Shown piece after piece: positions 16,417-24,273 of a stretch of DNA of 64,000 bases; the first letter of the stretch is position 1; every line of letters begins with the position of its first letter. The position numbers were made by a program, and so were the translations under genes. The DNA is from Novosphingobium sp. (GTDB taxonomy: Bacteria > Pseudomonadota > Alphaproteobacteria > Sphingomonadales > Sphingomonadaceae). The notes under the pieces were generated by a model, which made no database searches, was not told where the DNA came from, and was given only the letters and a program-made list of their open reading frames with translations. The stretch covers positions 186,001 to 250,000 of the forward strand of contig JACKKY010000007.1 in NCBI GenBank assembly GCA_024236175.1. The letters are read 5' to 3'.

Positions 16417-17145
16417 TCAGTTCAGCTCGAGCCAGACCGGCTGCATGTCGGAGGAGATGTCCTCGATGCGCAAATGATCGACTGCCAGGCCCAATTCTGG
16501 ATAGACGGCGCGCTGACGCTTCGGATCGGACTTGTCGAGCGGGACCACGATGAGCCGGCGGTTGACCTTCTGCCGCCAGTTCATGCGCGCCGTGTTCTCC
16601 TGTCCGACGTAACAGCCCTTGGAAAAGCTCACGCCGTTGAGTTCCGCGGCGTTGCATTCCAGCCAGAGAGTCTCGCCATCGCCCAGTTCGGCCCGGCCTT
16701 CGCACACGCCCAGCGAAAGGCGGTGCGCGAGCCACGCCTCGTCGGCGCTCTCGTCGGAGCGGCTGGTAGGGGCAAGCCAGCGTTCTCCCAGGGCGAGCAG
16801 CCGCGGGTCGGCGGCTGCGCCGTCGCCGTTGTGCGCTCGCCAGTGCACGGCAAGCCCGTCGTCGCGCGCGATGTCGATACGCCGGCGCAGCCGGTAGAGG
16901 GAAAGGCGCTTGACCAGATCGTCGGCAGCGTCTGCCTCGCAATCGATCAGCATGTCGCGCTCGCCGGGCCAGACGAGGAAGTCGAACAGCGCCTTGCCTT
17001 GCGGGCTCAGAAGGCCGGCCCAGACCGGTAGCAGCCCCTTCACGTCGTTGGTGACGAGCCCCTGCAGGAATTCGGCGGCGTCTTCGCCTTCATCGCGGGG
17101 CGAAAGCCGGACGACGGCGCGGGAGAAGAGGCGGGTTGCGGTCAT
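16417..17145 (-). CDS. ygfZ: Folate-binding protein YgfZ (iron-sulfur cluster repair/assembly)
   Basis: This 242-residue protein is of the GcvT-like YgfZ family, which helps maintain some [4Fe-4S] enzymes in a folate-dependent way. The diagnostic KGCYVGQE motif is present, with its conserved Cys. The N-terminal FLQGLVTNDV and LLSPQGKALFDFLV segments are typical. ATG 17145 is chosen; the upstream in-frame extension to 17253 is not protein-like and crosses the promoter of the divergent molybdopterin oxidoreductase. [4Fe-4S] enzymes such as MoaA, MiaB and the two Mo enzymes in this window are plausible clients. Confidence 0.9.
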   Translation of the reverse strand: MTATRLFSRAVVRLSPRDEGEDAAEFLQGLVTNDVKGLLPVWAGLLSPQGKALFDFLVWPGERDMLIDCEADAADDLVKRLSLYRLRRRIDIARDDGLAVHWRAHNGDGAAADPRLLALGERWLAPTSRSDESADEAWLAHRLSLGVCEGRAELGDGETLWLECNAAELNGVSFSKGCYVGQENTARMNWRQKVNRRLIVVPLDKSDPKRQRAVYPELGLAVDHLRIEDISSDMQPVWLELN

Positions 17146-17212
17146 TCCGGCAAGGTGGGGACTTGGCCGGGGATTGCAATCGGCTCCGTCTGTTCGGCCC
17201 TGTCTGCTTTCT

Positions 17213-17242
17213 TTGACAAAGTATGCGCGGAGTGCGCATAGT
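17213..17242 (+). promoter_or_regulatory. Strong promoter with a perfect operator-like palindrome between -35 and -10
   Basis: TTGACA (17213-17218) is separated by 18 bases from CATAGT (17237-17242). The spacer contains a perfect palindrome TATGCGC-N5-GCGCATA (17222-17240) that runs into the -10 box. Predicted transcription begins near 17249, which rules out ATG 17223 as the start of the downstream gene. A repressor binding here would block RNA polymerase; alternatively, MerR-like distortion of an 18-bp spacer is possible. Confidence 0.65.
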
Positions 17243-17276
17243 TCCGTCACCAAGAGAACGACATGGGAGAAGCGCT

Positions 17277-19547
17277 TTGGCCACCGTGCTGGACGAAGCC
17301 GAGGTTATCGAGACCAAGCGGGGCACCTGCCCGATCTGTGGCGCTGGGTGCTACGTTCAGGCGAAGATCGCGGGCAACCGCGCCGTTTCCATCCGGCCGG
17401 ACCGGACCGCGGGCTTTCCTGCGGATTGCCCGCGTGCGGGCCAGGCGGTCGACTACCACGACCATCCCGAACGCGTGAACTATCCGATGAAGCGGGTCGG
17501 CAAGCGCGGCGAGGGCAAGTGGGAGCGCATCACCTGGGACCAGGCGCTCGACGAGATCGCCGAAAAGCTCTCCTCCATCCGCGACCGTTTCGGCCCCGAA
17601 GCGGTGCAGACCATGGGCGGCTCCTACAAGGGTGCGGGCGATGCATCCTGCTGGCGCTGGTCGAACCTGTGGGGCACGCCCAACATCCTCTACCAGGGCA
17701 AGAATTGCGGCGAGGCGGAACTGCTGTCCGAATGGGCGGTCTATGGCGATCAGACCTGCATCGGCAATCGCGCCATTCCCGGCACGACCAAATGCATCAT
17801 CCTGTGGGGCGTGGGCGGCTCCATGTCGATGGCCAGCCAGGTCAAGAACCTCAAGGAATACCGGCGGCAGGGCGGCAAGGTTATCGCCATCGATCCCCGG
17901 CGGACCGACGTTACCGAGATGTCCGACCTGTGGCTGCAGCCCCGGCCGGGAACCGACGGCGCGCTGGCCTACGGCATGATCAACGTGATCATTTCGGAAG
18001 GACTGCACGACGCCGACTTCGTTGCGCGCTGGTGCACCGGGTTCGACGAGCTGGCCGAAGCGGTCAGCGGGTTCACGCCTGAACGGACTTCGCAGATCAC
18101 CTGGGTGCCGGCTGACAAGATCGTCGAGGCGGCGCGCATGTTCGCCACCAACACGCCCGGGCTCATTCCCTTCGGTCTCGGCACGGCCGAGCTGGGCAAG
18201 GCGACGACCTCGGCCGTGTTCGGCAAGACCTATCTCAGGGCCATTACCGGCAATCTCGACGTCGAGGGCGGGGCCCGGTTCGCCGATCCTCCCGAGTCCA
18301 CCCGGTTCCGCGAGGAAATGCACTGGGACACGCTGATCGACCATCCGCTGCGCCAACGCGACAACATCAGTGCCGACCGCTGGCCGATCGCCTCGGTGCG
18401 GGGGCTCAAGGCGTTCCGCAAGGCGATGGAGAAGGTCCATCCGCTCGGCGTCGGGCCGACGATCTACAACATGGTGGTCGCACCCAGCGCGATCCCGACG
18501 GCCATCCTGGAAGGCAAGCCCTATCCTGTGAAGGCCTGGATCCTGCAGGCGGGCAATCCGCTGGTTTCGCTGAACGACGCGCGCCGGCTGCACGAAGCGC
18601 TGACGAGCGACGAGCTGGAGCTCAGCGTCAACATGGACCACTGGATGACGCCTTGCGGCGCCCTGGCGGACTATGTCCTGCCGGCGACGGACGGGCTCGA
18701 GCGCCCGCTGCTCAGCAACATGTGGGGCTTCGGCGATGCGTTCTCGGCGTCCAGGCGGATCGTCGAACCGCTCTACGAACGGCGGGACGACTACCAGCTG
18801 TGGCGCGAGCTGGGCAATCGACTGGGCCAGGAAGGCATGTGGCCCGACACGATGGAGCAATGGTTCGACCGGATCCTGGAACCCAGCGGCATCACCCATG
18901 CCGAACTGGCCGACCAGCCGGTGCCCTGGATCATGGCAGAGCCGGACTACCGGCGTTACGAGCAGAGGGGCTTCGCCACCGCTTCCGGCAAGGTCGAGCT
19001 CGCCTCGGCCCTGCTCGCGGAGCTCGGCTATCCGGCGATTCCGGAATATGAGGAGCCGGCGTGGAGTCCGGAAGGCAGCCCCGAGCTGTTCAAGGATTTC
19101 CCGTTGATCCTGATGACGGGCAATTCGCTCAAGTGGTACTACCGCTCGCAGCACAAGCATCTGGAAGTGATGCGCAAGCAGCATCCCTACGCGCAGTTCA
19201 CCATGCATCCGGACACCGCCGCCGAACTGGGGATCGAGGAGGATTCGCCGGTCTGGGTCGAGACTCCGATGGGAAAGGTGCGCCAGCAGGCGAAATTCGA
19301 TGCCGGCATGCACCCGCGCGTCGTCCACGCCGACAGCCACATGTGGTATCCCGAGCGCGATGCCGAGGGCGATGCCCATTTCGGCGTCTGGGAATCGAAC
19401 ATCAACGCGATCCTGCCCGACGGCGAGCAATATACCGACTATGCCGGTGACAACTACATGCGCGGCCTGATCTGCCGGGTCACGCCGGCCGAGGGCGAAG
19501 TGGAGCCGCTCAGCCTGCATCCGGCAAGGATCGAGATGTCCCGCTGA
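17277..19547 (+). CDS. Molybdopterin-dependent oxidoreductase (DMSO-reductase superfamily), substrate unknown
   Basis: This 756-residue protein has an N-terminal [4Fe-4S] motif with cysteines 18, 21, 25 and 51 (CPICGAGC, then ADCP). The molybdopterin domains follow (WGVGGSMSMASQ, VIAIDPRRTDVT, then LILMTGNSLKWYY and the C-terminal dinucleotide-binding barrel). The Cys in GKNCGEAELLSEW is a candidate metal ligand. TTG 17277 is chosen because GGGAGAAG lies six bases upstream and the promoter maps downstream of ATG 17223. No electron-transfer subunit, cytochrome or TAT signal is present, so a soluble cytoplasmic enzyme is predicted. Formate dehydrogenase, polysulfide-reductase-like and hydratase-like members share this fold, so the reaction is not assigned. 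Confidence 0.88.
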   Translation: MATVLDEAEVIETKRGTCPICGAGCYVQAKIAGNRAVSIRPDRTAGFPADCPRAGQAVDYHDHPERVNYPMKRVGKRGEGKWERITWDQALDEIAEKLSSIRDRFGPEAVQTMGGSYKGAGDASCWRWSNLWGTPNILYQGKNCGEAELLSEWAVYGDQTCIGNRAIPGTTKCIILWGVGGSMSMASQVKNLKEYRRQGGKVIAIDPRRTDVTEMSDLWLQPRPGTDGALAYGMINVIISEGLHDADFVARWCTGFDELAEAVSGFTPERTSQITWVPADKIVEAARMFATNTPGLIPFGLGTAELGKATTSAVFGKTYLRAITGNLDVEGGARFADPPESTRFREEMHWDTLIDHPLRQRDNISADRWPIASVRGLKAFRKAMEKVHPLGVGPTIYNMVVAPSAIPTAILEGKPYPVKAWILQAGNPLVSLNDARRLHEALTSDELELSVNMDHWMTPCGALADYVLPATDGLERPLLSNMWGFGDAFSASRRIVEPLYERRDDYQLWRELGNRLGQEGMWPDTMEQWFDRILEPSGITHAELADQPVPWIMAEPDYRRYEQRGFATASGKVELASALLAELGYPAIPEYEEPAWSPEGSPELFKDFPLILMTGNSLKWYYRSQHKHLEVMRKQHPYAQFTMHPDTAAELGIEEDSPVWVETPMGKVRQQAKFDAGMHPRVVHADSHMWYPERDAEGDAHFGVWESNINAILPDGEQYTDYAGDNYMRGLICRVTPAEGEVEPLSLHPARIEMSR

Positions 19548-19548
19548 G

Positions 19549-21474
19549 CTAGCCTGCGGACTGCATGTGTTGCCGGAACACGGTTTCGAGCGCGCTCTCG
19601 AAGTCGCGTGTGTAGCGGACGGTATCGAACAGGGGCTGGGTGAGCCGGTTTTCGGCCAGTTTCGCCCTGACAGCCGCTAGCCTTTCGCGGTCCGTCGCCA
19701 GATCGAGGATGAGCGCCTCGTACTCTTCTTCCGACCCGGTGATCAGCTCGGGCAGCCCGACAGCCGTCAGCAGGCTTGCGGCGACGCGGGCAGAGAACTG
19801 CCTGCCCGCCCTGGTCACTATCGGAAGGCCGGCCCAAAGCGCGTCGCTGGCGGTGGTGTGAGCGTTGTAGTTGAAAGTGTCGACGAACAGGTCGGCATGG
19901 ACGTGACGGGCGAGATGTTCGGCGTGCGGCAGCTTCTCGGCAAAGACCAGACGATCCGGATGCACGCCCCGGGCCTGCGCTTCCCTGCGAAGGTTCTCTT
20001 CGGCCCACTGGTTTGAACGGAACAGCCACAGCACGCTGCCTTTCACCTTGCCCAGCAGGCGCATCCAGATGTCGAACTCCCGCGGACCCATCTTGTAGTT
20101 CTGGTTGAAGCAGCAGAACACGAATCCGTGCTCCGGCAGGCCGAAATCGCTCCTTGCCCCAGCGTCCTGCGCCGTCGCCTGGCAGTTGTCGTTGGGCTGG
20201 TAGCTGTTCGGCAGGCGGATGATTTCTTCCGAATAGTGCGCGCGTTCCGCGTCCGGAATGACCACCGGATCCGCTACGATGTAATCGATGAAATCGGCGC
20301 TCATCGTGCCGGGATAGCCGACGTAGTTCATCTGCAGCGGCGCGAGGCGCCGGGCGAACAGGCGCGAGCGGGAAAGCTGCGTGTAGCCCTTGAGGTCGAT
20401 GGCGATGTCGAGCTCGTGCCCGCGTACGAGATCGATCGCCGCCCGGTCGGGCAGGTCCGCGATATCGACGAAGTGCTCGATGGCGTTTGCAACCGACTCG
20501 CGCATGCGGCCGCTGCGCACGGAGCCATAGCTATAGGCGAAGATTTCGAAGCGGCTCCTGTCGTGCTCGCGAAACAGGCCGGCCATCAGGTAGAGCGTCG
20601 GGTGGTCGTGGAAATCGCCGGAAAAGTAACCAACGCGAATACGCCCCGGCCGCCGCTGCGAGGCAGGTGGCAGCGGGAGCGGCGGTTGGCGGAAGTTCTC
20701 GCGGGCGAACACAAGCGAGCGCCGCGCCTGGCGTTCGGGATTGTCCTCGAAGGCGAGGGTCGTGAACGGATCGACCGACCGCTCACCTGTCCCGAAGCCT
20801 TCACTGATGCGCTCGAATTCGCCGAACGCGGACCAGTCGCAGATGTAGGCTTCCTGCAAGAGCTTGTAAGTACGGGTCAGTTGGTCACCGGGGGCGATCC
20901 GCAGCGATTGCCGGAAGCTTTCTATCGCTTCGGGAATCCTGCCGCGATCGCGCAGGGCACAGCCAAGATTGCTGAACGCCAGCGCATAGTCCGGCTTGAG
21001 CCTGATCGCCGCCTGGTAGCATTCGATCGCCTCGTCGAACCGGCCCATGACGGCAAGGACAAGGCCAAGGTTGTAGTGCGCTTGTGCCTGTCCGGGATCG
21101 ATCTCCACGACTTTTCCGAATCCCAGCGCCGCCTTTTCGAGTTTTCCGAGGTCCTTGTTGGCGGCGCCAAGCAGGCTCCACAGCGCCGCGGAGCTGGGAT
21201 GTGCGGCGACAAGCGTTTCGGCCCGTTCGGCTACGTCGGATGTTCGCCCCTGTTTGTAGAGGGCGAGAAGCTCGTTTTTCGCTTCGCGCAGTGGCTGGGA
21301 ATTTCCGTTCCCGCCTGCTGTCCCCTGCAGTGCCGACAGGGCGCTGCGCGCCCGGGCGTTGTTCGGGAATTTCTCCAGGATCGCGCCGTAGATGCGACGC
21401 GCTTCGTCACGCTCGCCCTTGCGCTCGCAACTTTGCGCGCGCCGCAATTCGCGATCGACGGAAAAATTGGCCAT
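19549..21474 (-). CDS. TPR protein with SPINDLY/OGT-type (GT41) O-GlcNAc transferase domain
   Basis: This 641-residue protein has N-terminal tetratricopeptide repeats (about residues 5-205, for example AQAHYNLGLVLAVMGRFDEAIECYQAAI). The C-terminal GT41 catalytic region contains RVGYFSGDFHDHPTLYL, QMNYVGYPGTMSADFIDYI and LFVDTFNYNAHTTASDALWAGLPIVT. The family transfers sugars to Ser/Thr or acts in glycan assembly; no signal peptide is seen, so a cytoplasmic location is likely. ATG 21474 is preferred to TTG 21507. It ends one base from the convergent Mo enzyme and starts divergently from pyrC. The target is unknown. Confidence 0.88.
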   Translation of the reverse strand: MANFSVDRELRRAQSCERKGERDEARRIYGAILEKFPNNARARSALSALQGTAGGNGNSQPLREAKNELLALYKQGRTSDVAERAETLVAAHPSSAALWSLLGAANKDLGKLEKAALGFGKVVEIDPGQAQAHYNLGLVLAVMGRFDEAIECYQAAIRLKPDYALAFSNLGCALRDRGRIPEAIESFRQSLRIAPGDQLTRTYKLLQEAYICDWSAFGEFERISEGFGTGERSVDPFTTLAFEDNPERQARRSLVFARENFRQPPLPLPPASQRRPGRIRVGYFSGDFHDHPTLYLMAGLFREHDRSRFEIFAYSYGSVRSGRMRESVANAIEHFVDIADLPDRAAIDLVRGHELDIAIDLKGYTQLSRSRLFARRLAPLQMNYVGYPGTMSADFIDYIVADPVVIPDAERAHYSEEIIRLPNSYQPNDNCQATAQDAGARSDFGLPEHGFVFCCFNQNYKMGPREFDIWMRLLGKVKGSVLWLFRSNQWAEENLRREAQARGVHPDRLVFAEKLPHAEHLARHVHADLFVDTFNYNAHTTASDALWAGLPIVTRAGRQFSARVAASLLTAVGLPELITGSEEEYEALILDLATDRERLAAVRAKLAENRLTQPLFDTVRYTRDFESALETVFRQHMQSAG

Positions 21475-21559
21475 GCGCCCTTCTATCTCGCAAATCGGTC
21501 CGGGCAACTTCGTGCCGGTGATGGGTTACAAAAGGCCCGCTTGGCCCTAGATAGGCCGG

Positions 21560-22603
21560 ATGCCCAACGACACGAGACTGACGATACGTCGCCCGGATGA
21601 CTGGCACGTCCACCTTCGCGACGGCGACGTCATGCGCGGGGTCCTGCCCTATACTGTGCGTCAGTTCGCCCGGGCGATCGTGATGCCCAACCTTTCGCCC
21701 CCGATCGCGGATGTCGACGCTGCGATTGCCTATCGCGAACGCATACTGGCGGCGCTTCCGCAAGGCAGCGACTTCACGCCGCTCATGACCTGCTACCTGA
21801 CCGACTCGACCGATCCGGCAGAGCTGGCGAGAGGATTTGCAGAAGGCGTCTTCACCGCGGCCAAGCTTTATCCCGCCCATGCCACGACCGGGTCGGCCCA
21901 CGGCGTGACCGACGTCGCGAACATCGCGAAGCCGCTCGAGACAATGCAGGACATCGGCATGCCGCTGCTGGTCCATGGCGAAGTGACCGATCCGGGGACC
22001 GACATTTTCGATCGCGAGGCGGTGTTCATCGAGCGAATCCTCGCGCCGCTCGTCGGCCGCCTGCCGGACCTCAAGCTCGTGTTCGAGCATATCACCACCG
22101 CCGACGCGGTCGGCTTCGTCGAAAGCGCAGGGCCCAACGTCGCGGCGACGATCACGCCCCAGCATCTTCATATCAACCGCAACGCGATGTTCGCGGGCGG
22201 CCTCAGGCCGCATGCCTACTGCCTGCCGGTCGCCAAGCGCGAGAAGCACCGGCTGGCGTTGCGCAAGGCTGCCACCTCGGGTTCGCCGAAATACTTCCTG
22301 GGCACCGACAGCGCTCCCCATGCGGTGAGCGCCAAGGAATCCGCTTGCGGCTGCGCCGGGATATTCAACGCGCCGTTCGCGCTCGAAAGCTATGCCGCGG
22401 TGTTCGACGAGGAGGGCGCGCTCGACCGGTTGGAGGGCTTCGCGTCGGAACACGGTCCGCGCTTCTACGGACTGCCGCTGAACGATGGCTCCGTCACGCT
22501 CGAACGCACGGATGTCGAAGTGCCTGCGGTGCTCGATGCCTGCGGCACCCCGATAGTGCCGTTTCATGCGGGCGAGGCGATCGGATGGCGAATCGTACCC
22601 TGA
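21560..22603 (+). CDS. pyrC: Dihydroorotase (class II)
   Basis: This 347-residue zinc enzyme of pyrimidine synthesis interconverts carbamoyl-aspartate and dihydroorotate. Metal ligands are H16 and H18 (WHVHLRDG), the carboxylated lysine K102 (AAKLYPAHATT), LLVHGEV, and FEHITT. The catalytic Asp is in LGTDSAPH. The N-terminus MPNDTRLTIRRPDDWH is typical of the E. coli-like short class. The gene is monocistronic and divergent from the TPR glycosyltransferase across 85 bases. Confidence 0.96.
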   Translation: MPNDTRLTIRRPDDWHVHLRDGDVMRGVLPYTVRQFARAIVMPNLSPPIADVDAAIAYRERILAALPQGSDFTPLMTCYLTDSTDPAELARGFAEGVFTAAKLYPAHATTGSAHGVTDVANIAKPLETMQDIGMPLLVHGEVTDPGTDIFDREAVFIERILAPLVGRLPDLKLVFEHITTADAVGFVESAGPNVAATITPQHLHINRNAMFAGGLRPHAYCLPVAKREKHRLALRKAATSGSPKYFLGTDSAPHAVSAKESACGCAGIFNAPFALESYAAVFDEEGALDRLEGFASEHGPRFYGLPLNDGSVTLERTDVEVPAVLDACGTPIVPFHAGEAIGWRIVP

Positions 22604-22780
22604 CCGGGGCACGCACTTGCATGTTTCGCTTCAGCCACGCTGGCTATCGTTCCGTCGCATATACCTGAACTTCCACGAAATCTGACAGCGGTGTTGCGCG
22701 CCGTTCAGCTTCAGAACTCTATTCATGAACGCATTGGTCCGGCTCACTCCGTCAACGCTGGCCCAAGCAGGAGAATAGAC

Positions 22781-23233
22781 ATGACGAAGCTCATCAAGTC
22801 CGCCGCGCTCGCAGCCGCAACCGCTGGGCTTTTCGCGAGCGCCGTCCCCGCCGGCGCGGTGACCGCTTACAACCCCGCCGGTTCGGAAAACGTCCACGCC
22901 GGCTCGCAGACTGCCTGGCAGCACTCCCGGGACCGCGGCTATCGCGACCGGGGGTATCGCGACGGCTATCGCTATCGCGATTATCGCGGAAGCCGCGTCC
23001 ATTATGGCGAGCCGGTCTACAACAACACTCGCGTCTGGCGCGGCAGGGACGGGCGCTACTACTGCCGCAAGCGTGACGGCACCACGGGCCTGATCATCGG
23101 CGGTGCTGTGGGCGCCCTGCTGGGGCGTGAGATCGACGGTGGCTACAACCGCTCGCTGGGCACCATTCTCGGCGCTGCCGGTGGCGCCTTGCTCGGCCGG
23201 TCGATCGATCGCAGCAACACGCGCTGCCGATAA
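22781..23233 (+). CDS. Glycine-zipper 2TM-domain envelope protein
   Basis: This 150-residue protein has a Sec signal (MTKLIKSAALAAATAGLFASAVPAGA). A Tyr/Arg/Gly/Asp-rich region follows in which RGYRD and YRYRD units are repeated. The C-terminal GTTGLIIGGAVGALLGREIDGG and the GTILGAAGGALLGR repeat form a glycine-zipper pair. A clear AGGAGA ribosome site precedes ATG 22781. The family (SlyB/RcnB-like envelope proteins) is common in sphingomonads; the function is not defined. The 177-bp upstream gap holds GTTCA-N18-TGAAC around 22703-22730 but no clear -35/-10 pair. Confidence 0.85.
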   Translation: MTKLIKSAALAAATAGLFASAVPAGAVTAYNPAGSENVHAGSQTAWQHSRDRGYRDRGYRDGYRYRDYRGSRVHYGEPVYNNTRVWRGRDGRYYCRKRDGTTGLIIGGAVGALLGREIDGGYNRSLGTILGAAGGALLGRSIDRSNTRCR

Positions 23234-23411
23234 GCTCCAGGCCGGTTTCAATCTTGCCGAGGCGTCTGCGGTCATTGCCCGCAGGCGCCTCGCGCGTTTC
23301 CGGCGATGATGCCGCCAGGGGCGTAAACCATCGCAGCGCCTGATTTCCCAAATTGGCACGGCTTGAACAGGGGACTCGAATTAACCAGATTTTTCAATAT
23401 TCTGTTAACGA

Positions 23412-23441
23412 TTGTCAGTGATGGCTAACGGAAAGTTAAAT
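23412..23441 (+). promoter_or_regulatory. Candidate promoter for the 23497 lipoprotein gene
   Basis: TTGTCA (23412-23417) and TTAAAT (23436-23441) are separated by 18 bases in the AT-rich part of a 263-bp gap. Near-repeats TTAACGA and CTAACGG occur at 23405 and 23425. The predicted start site would be near 23448, giving a leader of about 50 bases. Confidence 0.4.
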
Positions 23442-23496
23442 TCGATGGCGATGCCTGCCCGGCCTTGGGAGCACGTCCGAAAGAGGAGCATTAGAC

Positions 23497-24222
23497 ATGA
23501 GGTCTCCAGCCCGTTTCGTCCTGACCGGACTTGCCACCGTGGCGCTGCTTGCCGGGTGCGACAGCACCAGCAAGAAGGCTTCAGACGCGCCCGAGGACGA
23601 TCCCGCACTGAGCGGAGCGCTCGGCGACCAGATCATGGTCGATCCGGAACTCACCGGTCAGAACCAGGCCAACGCCGGCGTCGCCGCCGCTTCGGGCAAG
23701 ATCGAGTTGCCGCCCGAACTGCGCAGCCCCGAAGCGATCGCCGCCGCGAAGGGTGAGGCCGCCAAGCTAGCCGGCGGGGTGATCAATCCGGCGCCGAAGC
23801 CGGGCGACGGTGCGGGTGTGGCGTCGCTCGTCGAGAATGCCGCGACGGCGGCGCAGGTTGCCGAAGCGGCGAAGACCGGCAAGGTCGATTGCGCCGGCAA
23901 GGCCGAATATTCCATGAAATGGGCGAGCTCGTTGCCCGAGGCGCTCGGCGTGTATCCGCGCGGCGCGGTTCAGGAAGCCGCTGGGACCGATAGCGACGGT
24001 TGCCGTATGCGCGTCGTCAGCTTTGCGACGCCCGTCGCGCCCGAGGACGTGATCGACTTCTATTTCACCCGGGTGCGTGCGGCCGGCTATGACGCCAAGC
24101 ACAGCCTCGATGGGAAGGATCATGTGCTGGGCGGCAGCAAGGGTAGCGCAGCCTATCTGATCTACGCTCGCAAGCTCGACAACGGCGTTACCGAGGTCGA
24201 CCTGATCGCCAGCGGCAGCTGA
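23497..24222 (+). CDS. Putative lipoprotein of unknown function
   Basis: This 241-residue protein starts with a lipoprotein signal, MRSPARFVLTGLATVALLAGC, with the acylated Cys at 21. An Ala/Pro/Gly-rich low-complexity part (residues about 25-120) precedes a compact C-terminal domain with two Cys (KVDCAGKAEYS, SDGCRMRVVSF) that could form a disulfide, and PEDVIDFYFTRVRAAGYD. No known family is recognised. ATG 23497 follows GAGGAGC. It converges on the aldehyde dehydrogenase-like gene with no clear terminator between them. Confidence 0.78.
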   Translation: MRSPARFVLTGLATVALLAGCDSTSKKASDAPEDDPALSGALGDQIMVDPELTGQNQANAGVAAASGKIELPPELRSPEAIAAAKGEAAKLAGGVINPAPKPGDGAGVASLVENAATAAQVAEAAKTGKVDCAGKAEYSMKWASSLPEALGVYPRGAVQEAAGTDSDGCRMRVVSFATPVAPEDVIDFYFTRVRAAGYDAKHSLDGKDHVLGGSKGSAAYLIYARKLDNGVTEVDLIASGS

Positions 24223-24273
24223 ACGGCCCTGCCGTAGCTGCCTTAAGATTTCCGACTGGAGATATCGAACCGG

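Noticed and set aside
17223..17276. ATG 17223 as the start of the first Mo oxidoreductase
   Set aside because: It lies in the spacer of the predicted promoter; the TTG at 17277 has a proper ribosome site.
17247..19520. 757-codon open frame antisense to the molybdopterin oxidoreductase
   Set aside because: It is a GC-codon-bias shadow: the translation is Arg/Gly/His-rich without recognisable motifs, while the plus strand encodes a full conserved enzyme.
20128..21600. 490-codon open frame antisense to the TPR glycosyltransferase and overlapping pyrC
   Set aside because: It has no motif, overlaps two well-supported genes and has no ribosome site.
22691..22780. Promoter TTGCGC-N18-TCTATT before the glycine-zipper gene
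   Set aside because: The -35 matches only three positions; the GTTCA/TGAAC arms are short, so no site was called.
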